Below, piece by piece: positions 33,383-40,778 of a DNA stretch of 64,000 bases. How positions within the stretch are numbered: position 1 is the first letter of the stretch; the number at the start of each line of letters is the position of its first letter. A program made the position numbers and the translations under genes. Origin of the DNA: Hyphomicrobiales bacterium (GTDB taxonomy: Bacteria > Pseudomonadota > Alphaproteobacteria > Rhizobiales > CAJQND01). The stretch spans positions 126,350-190,349 of the forward strand of contig JANQOW010000066.1 of assembly GCA_028285595.1 (NCBI GenBank), written 5' to 3'. The notes beneath the pieces are model-generated. The model was not told the origin of the DNA. It was given only the letters and a program-made list of their open reading frames with translations, and made no database searches.

Positions 33383-36019
33383 ATGAAGACCGACACAGCC
33401 CCCACGATCCACCTGAAAGACTACCGTCCCAGCTCCTACCTCATCGACCATCTGGACTTGGACGTGCGCCTGGCTCAGCAACGCACCCGGGTGCGGGCCA
33501 AACTGCAGCTCAGACCGAACCCCGACGCTGAAGCCGGCGAGCGCACTTTACGTCTAGATGGAGAAGAGTTGGAGTTAACCGGGTTGACCCTGGATGACGA
33601 GGTGCTGCCCGCCGGCGCCTACCAAGTGGATGACAAAAGCCTCACCATTCACGAGCCCCCGGCAAGAGCGTTCACCCTCACGATCGATACCATCTGCGAT
33701 CCAAGCGCGAACACATCGCTCTCCGGGCTTTACCGGTCCAACAGCATTTACTGCACCCAGTGCGAGGCCGAAGGGTTCCGCCGCATCACCTACTATCTGG
33801 ACCGCCCCGATGTTCTGGCCAAATACACCACCCGCATCGAAGCGCGGCGCTCCGAAGCCCCGGTTCTGTTATCCAACGGCAATCTGATTGAGGCAGGCGA
33901 CATCGAGGGCACCGAACGCCACTATGCAGTCTGGCAGGACCCCTTCCCCAAGCCGTCCTACCTGTTCGCGCTGGTGGGCGGTGATCTGGCCTGCGTCACC
34001 GACAGCTTCACCACCAAATCGGGACGCGAGGTCAAGCTCGACATCTATGTGGAACCCGGCAAAGAGGACCGCTGCGATTGGGCCATGACGTCTCTGAAAG
34101 CCTCCATGCGCTGGGACGAGGAGCGCTTCGGCTGTGAGTATGACCTGGACATCTTCATGATTGTGGCCGTGAGCGACTTCAACATGGGCGCCATGGAGAA
34201 CAAGGGGCTCAACATCTTCAACGACAAATACATTCTGGCCCGGCCCGACACGGCAACCGATCAGGACTATGCCAATATCGAGGCCATCATCGCCCATGAG
34301 TACTTCCACAACTGGACCGGCAACCGGATCACCTGCCGGGACTGGTTCCAGCTCTGCCTGAAGGAGGGCTTAACGGTGTTCCGCGACCAGGAGTTTTCTT
34401 CTGATTTAAGATCGCGGCCGGTGAAGCGCATCTCAGATGTGCAGCAGCTGAGAGCCCATCAGTTCCCAGAGGATGCAGGGCCCCTCTCCCATCCCGTGCG
34501 TCCGAATTCTTACATTGAGATCAACAACTTCTACACCGCCACGGTTTACGAAAAGGGCGCAGAGGTGTGCCGCATGCTGCAAACCCTCTTGGGAGAAGAG
34601 GGCTTCAGGGCGGCCATGGACCTCTATTTGGAGCGCCATGATGGGGACGCGGCCACAGTGGACGATTTCGTCACGTGCATGGAGGAGGCGAGCGGACGCG
34701 ATCTCAGCCAGTTCTTCTTATGGTACGAACAGGCCGGCACCCCTGAGTTGGCGGTCACAGGCGCCTATGATGCTGCCAACCAGCGTTATGAGCTCAAGGT
34801 TTCCCAAGCCACCGGCCCGAGCCCCGGTCAACCGACGAAGAAACCGTTCCATATCCCCATAAAGCTTGGTCTGGTGAGCCAGTCCGGCACGGACCTCGTG
34901 CTGCCCAATAGCGAGACAGGTTTGGTGGAGCTGACGCAGGCCGAACAGACCTTCACCTTTGAAGGCATATCGGAAGAGCCCGTCCTTTCCATAAACCGCG
35001 GGTTTTCCGCGCCGGTGAAAATCACCAGCAACACCAGTACCGAAGACCTTCTGTTCCTGCTGGCCAACGACAGCGATCCCTTCAACCGCTGGGAGGCGGG
35101 TCAAATCTGCATGAAGAGCTGGATGACAGGCCTCGTGGACCAAGCCCGCGCGGGAGAGGAGCTGACACAGAACGCGGACCTGACAGAGGCCCTGCGCAAA
35201 GTTATCACCGACGACAGCCTGGAAGATGCCTTCAAGGTCAAACTCATGTCCCTGCCGGGAGAATCCGGCATTGCAAACCATATCGGCCAAAACATAGATC
35301 CCGGCGCGATCCACACCGCCCACAGGCACGCAAAGCACAGTCTGGGCGAAAGTCTCAAAGCAGAACTGGAAGCGGTGTACGAGGCCTGCAGCGACAACGG
35401 CCCCTATTCCCCGGACGCTGAAAGCGCCGGACGCCGGGCACTGCGCAATGGCGCCCTGGATTACTTGGTGCATGGTGCCCCTTCACAAGGCATAGTCCTG
35501 GCAAGCCGACAGGCCGCGGAAAGCACAAGCTTGAACGACACGATGGCTGCTCTCTTGACGCTTGCGCCCATCGGCGGAGAGGCCTGCAGCCAGGCTCTGG
35601 AGACGTTCTACGAGCAGCACAAGAACGACCACCTGCTGGTGGACAAATGGCTCATGCTGAACGCGCTCTCAACTCAGGAGAACGCGCTGGACGACGTTCG
35701 CGCCCTCACCAAGCACGCAGCCTTTTCGCTCACCCGGCCCAATAAGGTGCGCGCCCTTATCGGCACCTTCGCCATGATGAACCCGGTCAAGTTCAACGAC
35801 CCGTCCGGTGCCGGCTATGGCTTGGTGGCCGACATCATCGTTAAGATCGACGAGATCAATCCTCAAGTCTCTGCCAGACTGTCCTCTTGCTTTAAAAGTT
35901 GGCGCATGTTGGAGGCCGGGCGGCGCGAAAAGGCTAAAGCGGAACTTGAGCGCATCGCCGCTCATGACCCCTTATCTCGTGACCTTGGTGAGATGATTGC
36001 GCGAACTTTAAAAGGTTAA
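33383..36019 (+). CDS. pepN: aminopeptidase N (M1 family)
   Basis: This 878-residue zinc metallopeptidase removes N-terminal residues from peptides in the cytoplasm. The exopeptidase motif GAMEN (in NMGAMENKGLNIF) and the zinc site HEYFH at 305-309 with the third ligand Glu328 (LKEGLT) are intact. The C-terminal half is the long helical DUF3458-type region of E. coli-like PepN, and total length matches that group. It is transcribed divergently from the phosphoglycosyltransferase gene. A candidate terminator sits at its 3' end. Confidence 0.95.
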   Translation: MKTDTAPTIHLKDYRPSSYLIDHLDLDVRLAQQRTRVRAKLQLRPNPDAEAGERTLRLDGEELELTGLTLDDEVLPAGAYQVDDKSLTIHEPPARAFTLTIDTICDPSANTSLSGLYRSNSIYCTQCEAEGFRRITYYLDRPDVLAKYTTRIEARRSEAPVLLSNGNLIEAGDIEGTERHYAVWQDPFPKPSYLFALVGGDLACVTDSFTTKSGREVKLDIYVEPGKEDRCDWAMTSLKASMRWDEERFGCEYDLDIFMIVAVSDFNMGAMENKGLNIFNDKYILARPDTATDQDYANIEAIIAHEYFHNWTGNRITCRDWFQLCLKEGLTVFRDQEFSSDLRSRPVKRISDVQQLRAHQFPEDAGPLSHPVRPNSYIEINNFYTATVYEKGAEVCRMLQTLLGEEGFRAAMDLYLERHDGDAATVDDFVTCMEEASGRDLSQFFLWYEQAGTPELAVTGAYDAANQRYELKVSQATGPSPGQPTKKPFHIPIKLGLVSQSGTDLVLPNSETGLVELTQAEQTFTFEGISEEPVLSINRGFSAPVKITSNTSTEDLLFLLANDSDPFNRWEAGQICMKSWMTGLVDQARAGEELTQNADLTEALRKVITDDSLEDAFKVKLMSLPGESGIANHIGQNIDPGAIHTAHRHAKHSLGESLKAELEAVYEACSDNGPYSPDAESAGRRALRNGALDYLVHGAPSQGIVLASRQAAESTSLNDTMAALLTLAPIGGEACSQALETFYEQHKNDHLLVDKWLMLNALSTQENALDDVRALTKHAAFSLTRPNKVRALIGTFAMMNPVKFNDPSGAGYGLVADIIVKIDEINPQVSARLSSCFKSWRMLEAGRREKAKAELERIAAHDPLSRDLGEMIARTLKG

Positions 36020-36039
36020 CGTGTGTTAACTACGTTTTT
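36015..36039 (+). terminator. candidate terminator after pepN
   Basis: Two copies of GTTAAC (36015-36020 and 36025-36030) can fold on each other. Alternatively AACGT (36018-36022) can pair with ACGTT (36032-36036), leading into a T run at 36035-36039. The structure overlaps the pepN stop codon. The stems are short, so efficiency is uncertain. Confidence 0.45.
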
Positions 36040-36167
36040 CCATAAAATCGCCACCAAATACTAGCTTTGTACCTAGACAAATCACCTTGACTTTGAATCT
36101 ATGGACCCAGCGATTCGCAGAGCAACTCGGGGAACAGGGATTTGGGCTCTGCTGAAGGGGTGAGGCA

Positions 36168-38507
36168 GTGGCAAAGGCGCAGCTAGGAGAACTGTTTTCG
36201 ACGGACAGGTCGTTGAAGCTGCAGTTTGCCGGCCAGTTTCTCAGCAAATTCAACCTCAAAGAGCGCACGCTGAGACGCCTCATTACGGTCCTCATTTGTG
36301 TCTTTATCATCTTCCTGGCCGGCGCGCTTTTGCTCAGGAGCGTCTCAAACTATTCAGAGAGCCTGGAAGAAGGCAAGCGGATCTCGGCGGTTCATGCGGA
36401 CCTCATCGCGGCCAATTTGAGACAACAGCTGGCGTTGGACCTGCAACGCAACAGCACACCGCGTATCCTGCTTACCGATGATCTGGAACGGGCCATGGGG
36501 ATCGATGCGGACGGCGCCGGCCGGGTCTTTCTGGCGGTCAGCGCCCAGGGCTACGTGAATGCCACCGCGCCCAACACGCCGGCCCTGAACGGAAAGAGGC
36601 TGACCTCCATCCTGGCTGCCGGTTCAGCAAACGCTGAGGCCAAATCCTGGCGCGAGCTGGTGGCGACGCCTCTGGTGGATGGCACGTTGGTGTTCGTGAC
36701 GCGGCGCCAGCTTTCCCCGCACCCCGGCACCCTAATCTTGATCCAGCAGAAAGATGACGTGCTCGCCGCCTGGTGGTTCCGGGCCAACGGCTATGGCTCC
36801 TTGTTCATCACCACCAGTTTTGTGCTCTTGCTCATTGGCGCGGCCTTTCACTGGCAGTCCTCGCGCGCGGACGACGCGGACCGCACTTTGGAGATTGCCA
36901 CCCGGCGCTTGGACAAGGCATTGGATCGGGGCAAGTGCGGCCTGTGGGACTGGGACATCGCCCGGGGCCATATCTTCTGGTCAAAGTCCATGTACGACAT
37001 GCTGGGTCTTGAACCTGCCGGCGAACTGCTGTCTTACGGCGAAGTGTCCGAGCTGCTCCATCCCGACGATGCGAGCATGGACAAACTGGTCGACCGCATG
37101 CTGCGCTTTGGCGACAAGCAGGTGGACCAGGAGTTCCGCATGCGCCACAAGGATGGCCATTGGGTGTGGCTGCGCGCCCGCGCCGAGCTGGCTCAGGAAG
37201 ATGGCGAAGAAACCCCGCACTTTGTGGGCATCGCCATCGACATCACCGAGCAGAAGCATGCCGCCAAACTGAACCAGGAAGCCGAGCTGCGCCTGCGCGA
37301 TGCCATTGAGAACATCTCGGAGGCCTTCGTTCTGTGGGATGCGGACAACCACCTGGTCATGTGCAACAGCATCTACCAGCAGTTCCACAACCTTCCCGCC
37401 AGCGTATGTGTGCCGGGCACCGCGTATGAGGAGGTGCAAAAGGCGTCGAAAGAGCCGATCGTCCGCGAGCGCATCCCCAAAGATCCCAACGATTCCCACA
37501 CCGGCAGCACATTCGAAGCCCAGTTGGACGATGGTCGCTGGCTCCATATCTCCGAGCGCCGCACCAAGGATGGCGGCTTCGTTTCGGTGGGCACCGACGT
37601 TACGCCGATCAAACGGCATGAAGAGCAGTTGCTGGATTCAGAGCGTGAACTCATGGACACCGTGCGCGATCTGGAAAAGACACGCATGGAGCAGGAAGCG
37701 CAAAAGCAGCGCTTGGCCGAGCTGGCGGACAATTATCAAGAACAGAAGACCCGGGCGGAAGCCGCCAACCGGTCAAAGTCAGAGTTCCTGGCCAATATGA
37801 GCCACGAACTGCGCACCCCGCTCAACGCCATCATCGGCTTTTCAGAGGTCATGGTTTCAGAACTTTTGGGGCCTATCGGTACCAAGAAGTACATGGAGTA
37901 CGCCAACGACATTCACGGCTCCGGCCAATATCTGCTGGAAGTGATCTCCGACATTCTGGACATGTCGAAGATCGAAGCCGGCCGCATCCAACTGGAGCCC
38001 AAGCCGTGCAGCTTCGACACCGTGATCGATCATGCTCTGCGCATTGTTGACCCCAAGGCAAACGATCAGAAGATCAAGATCATCCGCCAGGTAGAACCCG
38101 ATATCTCCCTCATCGCCGACGAACGGGCGCTGAAGCAGGTGCTGATCAATATTCTGACCAACGCCGTGAAATTCACCCCTGAAGGCGGAGACGTCCGTGT
38201 GGTGGCTTCAAACACCGGCGGGCGGTTGGACATTAAGATTGTCGACACCGGGATCGGCATCCCCGCCCGCGACATCGAAAAACTGGGACGGCCTTTTGAG
38301 CAGGTGGAAAACCAGTTCACCAAGTCTCACAGCGGTTCGGGCCTGGGGCTTGCCATATCGCGCTCTCTCGTGGAGCTCCATGGCGGTCACCTGAAGATCT
38401 TCAGCATGGAAAACCATGGCACAACAGTGCACATCAACATGCCGCTCAGCACCCAGGAGGTGCATATGCCGCCGGCTCCGCACCAGATCAACGAGATCGC
38501 CGTTTGA
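36168..38507 (+). CDS. membrane PAS-domain sensor histidine kinase (PleC-like)
   Basis: This 779-residue kinase starts at GTG 36168 behind AAGGGG. A helix at about 39-58 and another near 213-232 bracket a periplasmic region of some 150 residues. Then come two PAS domains (GLWDWDIARGHIFW and HKDGHWVWLRA; NISEAFVLWDADNHLVMCN), a coiled coil (about 490-535), the HisKA box with His546 in NMSHELRTPLNAIIGF, and a HATPase domain (DERALKQVLINILTNAVKF, GSGLGLAISRSLV). The kinase part resembles PleC/DivJ-type cell-cycle and surface-polarity kinases. No response regulator is adjacent, so it is an orphan. Its target could be a DivK/PleD-like protein elsewhere. Confidence 0.9.
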   Translation: MAKAQLGELFSTDRSLKLQFAGQFLSKFNLKERTLRRLITVLICVFIIFLAGALLLRSVSNYSESLEEGKRISAVHADLIAANLRQQLALDLQRNSTPRILLTDDLERAMGIDADGAGRVFLAVSAQGYVNATAPNTPALNGKRLTSILAAGSANAEAKSWRELVATPLVDGTLVFVTRRQLSPHPGTLILIQQKDDVLAAWWFRANGYGSLFITTSFVLLLIGAAFHWQSSRADDADRTLEIATRRLDKALDRGKCGLWDWDIARGHIFWSKSMYDMLGLEPAGELLSYGEVSELLHPDDASMDKLVDRMLRFGDKQVDQEFRMRHKDGHWVWLRARAELAQEDGEETPHFVGIAIDITEQKHAAKLNQEAELRLRDAIENISEAFVLWDADNHLVMCNSIYQQFHNLPASVCVPGTAYEEVQKASKEPIVRERIPKDPNDSHTGSTFEAQLDDGRWLHISERRTKDGGFVSVGTDVTPIKRHEEQLLDSERELMDTVRDLEKTRMEQEAQKQRLAELADNYQEQKTRAEAANRSKSEFLANMSHELRTPLNAIIGFSEVMVSELLGPIGTKKYMEYANDIHGSGQYLLEVISDILDMSKIEAGRIQLEPKPCSFDTVIDHALRIVDPKANDQKIKIIRQVEPDISLIADERALKQVLINILTNAVKFTPEGGDVRVVASNTGGRLDIKIVDTGIGIPARDIEKLGRPFEQVENQFTKSHSGSGLGLAISRSLVELHGGHLKIFSMENHGTTVHINMPLSTQEVHMPPAPHQINEIAV

Positions 38508-38515
38508 CCGCGCCG

Positions 38516-39034
38516 TCAGTCGCTGATGCGCTTGCGCCACTTCTCCATCTTCTCCACCCGCCTCAGTATTTTCGAGCCGAGGATCTTGCGCTCATCCGGC
38601 GTAAGGGCATCAACGAATTTGAGCAGCAGGTCCTGCCGGCTGGCACCATGACTGTCGTGCGCCAGGCGCAAAGCCATGACGGCAGCGTTAAGCCGATTCT
38701 GGTCAAATGTGGGGGCTGAGAGCGTATTGGCCAGCTCTTTGAGCGGCGCCACAAACTCCTCACGCTGACCGCGCAGCGCCTTACGGGCCTCTCTGAACTG
38801 AGTGTCTAGCTTGTCGCGCCGTTCCGAGGACAACTGGCGCATGAAGGAATGGATCCCAAGGGCGTGCATGGCAAAACCGCCATGGCCGTGCTTATGGATC
38901 ATCCAGGCCCGGGCCCCAACTGCACCTATGCCGACCACATTGAGCATCAAGGACAGCACCAGAACGATCTTCATCCATCTGGGCGCTTTGCGGCGCGGCT
39001 CCATGGCGGGATGCTCGGGGGTTTCAACGCTCAT
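38516..39034 (-). CDS. membrane-anchored periplasmic metal-sensor-like protein (CnrX/Metal_resist family)
   Basis: This 172-residue protein has a short cytoplasmic N-terminus, one helix near residues 22-42, then a helical periplasmic domain. The domain begins with a His-rich stretch (HKHGHGGFAMHALGIHSF) and continues as an amphipathic coiled pair (SSERRDKLDTQFREARKALR, LTPDERKILGSKIL). This is the CnrX/Spy-like 'heavy-metal resistance' layout. It overlaps the anti-sigma gene by ATGA, and that gene overlaps the sigma gene in the same way. The trio parallels CnrH-CnrY-CnrX of Cupriavidus. I infer that it senses a periplasmic metal or envelope signal. Confidence 0.72.
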   Translation of the reverse strand: MSVETPEHPAMEPRRKAPRWMKIVLVLSLMLNVVGIGAVGARAWMIHKHGHGGFAMHALGIHSFMRQLSSERRDKLDTQFREARKALRGQREEFVAPLKELANTLSAPTFDQNRLNAAVMALRLAHDSHGASRQDLLLKFVDALTPDERKILGSKILRRVEKMEKWRKRISD

Positions 39035-39537
39035 TGCAGGTCTCCTTCCGCCAGCGTGAAGGACTCAAACCCGATCAGGTTATCACCAACAGCACCCTGG
39101 CCGGCATTCGCCAACACGATCGTGCCAGTGTTCGGAATATAACTCGCCGTCAGATCACTCAGACCGGCCAACACACCAACCATCAGCGAGGCCGCCATGG
39201 CAATGCCCACCGGAACCGCTTGGCGCAGATCAAACCCGCCGCGCGGCCTGGCATGTTTCGACCGGGCAGCCTGAAGATCCACAACCGGCGCGCTGGGTGG
39301 TTTCGTCACCTTAGCCAGCATTCGGTCCACCGCCCCGTCGGGCACATTGGCCTCCGGCACAAGGTTCAGCACGGCATCCAATTGCCGGGCTTCCTCGACC
39401 CAAGCGGTAACCTCAGTCTCGTGATCTGAAGCAATGGCTTCAAGCTGCTCTCGTTCATCTTCGGGCCAGTTGTCCGGGTTTGCTCCATACGCATCCAGCA
39501 CATCCTTCAGCCGGCCAAGTTCAGTTGCCTTAGTCAT
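39031..39537 (-). CDS. single-helix anti-sigma-factor-like protein
   Basis: From ATG 39537 this gives 168 aa. The start overlaps the sigma gene stop (ATGA); the open frame extends further upstream but would read inside the sigma gene. The cytoplasmic part has an acidic helical opening (LGRLKDVLDAYGANPDNWPEDEREQLEAI) and a basic linker. A helix at about 124-142 (PVGIAMAASLMVGVLAGL) and a short periplasmic tail follow. Topology and position fit an ECF anti-sigma factor like CnrY, though I see no HXXXCXXC zinc motif. It would hold the sigma factor at the membrane until the downstream periplasmic protein detects its signal. Function is inferred from operon order. Confidence 0.65.
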   Translation of the reverse strand: MTKATELGRLKDVLDAYGANPDNWPEDEREQLEAIASDHETEVTAWVEEARQLDAVLNLVPEANVPDGAVDRMLAKVTKPPSAPVVDLQAARSKHARPRGGFDLRQAVPVGIAMAASLMVGVLAGLSDLTASYIPNTGTIVLANAGQGAVGDNLIGFESFTLAEGDLQ

Positions 39538-40184
39538 ATTGTTTTCCAGCTCCCCTCTCCGTTTTGCCCGCCCTGAGCAAAGTCTTCCAGCAATCCCTGC
39601 CACTGCTCGCTTAAAGCGGCCTTGAGCGCTCGGCGCGCCCGGGCCAGCAGAGATTCAAGTGCATCCACGCTCACCTCCAGAAGATCCGCCGCTTCCTTAT
39701 TGGGAAGTCCTTCATAATAGGTGAGCACCAGCGCCAAGCGTTGCCGTTCAGGCAACCCGTCTATGGCCTGCTGCACGGCATCGGCTGCTTCATCCGCCTG
39801 CAGTGCGCCATCCGCCGCCACGGCCGGATCCACCTGATCAGGCAGATCATCGGATATGTCCGGCTTCTTCTTGCGCAACCGGTCAATAGCTCCGTTGGTG
39901 GCCACGCGCGCACTCCACGCTTTCAAATTCGCCTCAGCTCTAAGCTCCGGGGGATCGCCCCAGATCTTCATGAACACATCCTGCGCCACGTCTTCTGCTT
40001 CCTGTTCTTGACGCAGGACGCGAAGTGCGGCGCGATAAACCGTCGGAAACAGTTCGCTCACGAGCACGCCAAAGGCCTGCTGGTCCCCGGCCCTCACCTG
40101 CTGAAGCAGAGTGAGGTGGGAGACCTGGCTTGACGATGCGGCGGCGGGTGAGAGCGCCGCCGCGCTCTTCAGCGGTTGTTCCAT
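39534..40184 (-). CDS. ECF-type RNA polymerase sigma factor
   Basis: This 216-residue protein has sigma region 2 (DQQAFGVLVSELFPTVYRAALRVL, EAEDVAQDVFMKIW) and region 4 (DGLPERQRLALVLTYYEGLPNKEAADLLEVS with the helix-turn-helix, then ESLLARARRALKAAL). Region 1.1 and most of region 3 are missing, as in all ECF factors. It is the first gene of the sigma/anti-sigma/sensor cassette, with ATGA overlap to the next gene. It probably recruits RNA polymerase to an envelope or metal stress regulon. The EF-hand protein gene just upstream, on the same strand, could belong to that regulon. Confidence 0.9.
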   Translation of the reverse strand: MEQPLKSAAALSPAAASSSQVSHLTLLQQVRAGDQQAFGVLVSELFPTVYRAALRVLRQEQEAEDVAQDVFMKIWGDPPELRAEANLKAWSARVATNGAIDRLRKKKPDISDDLPDQVDPAVAADGALQADEAADAVQQAIDGLPERQRLALVLTYYEGLPNKEAADLLEVSVDALESLLARARRALKAALSEQWQGLLEDFAQGGQNGEGSWKTI

Positions 40185-40219
40185 TCTGCCTCGCGGCTCG
40201 TGCCGTAACGCCTGGCCGC

Positions 40220-40681
40220 CTAGTTTTCCTGATCAAAGAACTTGCGCATATGCGCGCGCATTGCATCGCGGAAAGCGCCCATTTCTTCACGGCTCACTTC
40301 GCCGTTCTTGTCAGTATCCATGCGGGTGAAGAACTTGTCCACCTGGCTGCCGATCTCAGCTTTGGTCATGATACCGTCAGAATTGCCATCGAACCGGTCG
40401 AACATGAAGCCCACGCGCTTGGCCACGCGTTTGCGCACATGCTCGCTGACTTCCTCCTTGGTCACCTGGCCATCGTTGTTGGCATCCACCCGGTCGAACC
40501 GTTTGGTGATGCGGGGCATGATTTCCGCCCTGGTGACCTTGCCGTCGCCATTGGCATCCATGTGGCGCATCATCATCCCGCCACCCCATTGTTTGAAAGC
40601 GGCATTGGCGCTCAGCGCCACACCGGACACCGCAGCAATGGCCGCGGCCGCGATAACAAGTGTCTTGGTTTTCTTCTGCAT
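40220..40681 (-). CDS. exported EF-hand calcium-binding protein
   Basis: From ATG 40681 this gives 153 aa; a longer frame to 40717 adds residues before the signal peptide. The signal peptide MQKKTKTLVIAAAAIAAVSG, ending near ANA, directs export. Four EF-hand loops follow, each with spaced acidic ligands: DANGDGKVTRAE, DANNDGQVTKEE, DGNSDGIMTKAE and DTDKNGEVSREE. It should bind calcium, or another divalent metal, in the periplasm. It lies 36 bases upstream of the ECF sigma gene on the same strand and may be cotranscribed. Confidence 0.85.
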   Translation of the reverse strand: MQKKTKTLVIAAAAIAAVSGVALSANAAFKQWGGGMMMRHMDANGDGKVTRAEIMPRITKRFDRVDANNDGQVTKEEVSEHVRKRVAKRVGFMFDRFDGNSDGIMTKAEIGSQVDKFFTRMDTDKNGEVSREEMGAFRDAMRAHMRKFFDQEN

Positions 40682-40778
40682 GATTTCACCCGTTGTTTGG
40701 TGTTGTGAACCGTGCACAGCCTGTCTGTGCTCTCATGCACTAAGGACGGAAGGGAGGCGCAAAATCCGTCGCGCCGGT

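Noticed and set aside
40682-40778. ECF-sigma autoregulated promoter before the EF-hand gene
   Set aside because: A GAACC-like -35 can be found on the minus strand, but no convincing -10 partner at the right spacing.
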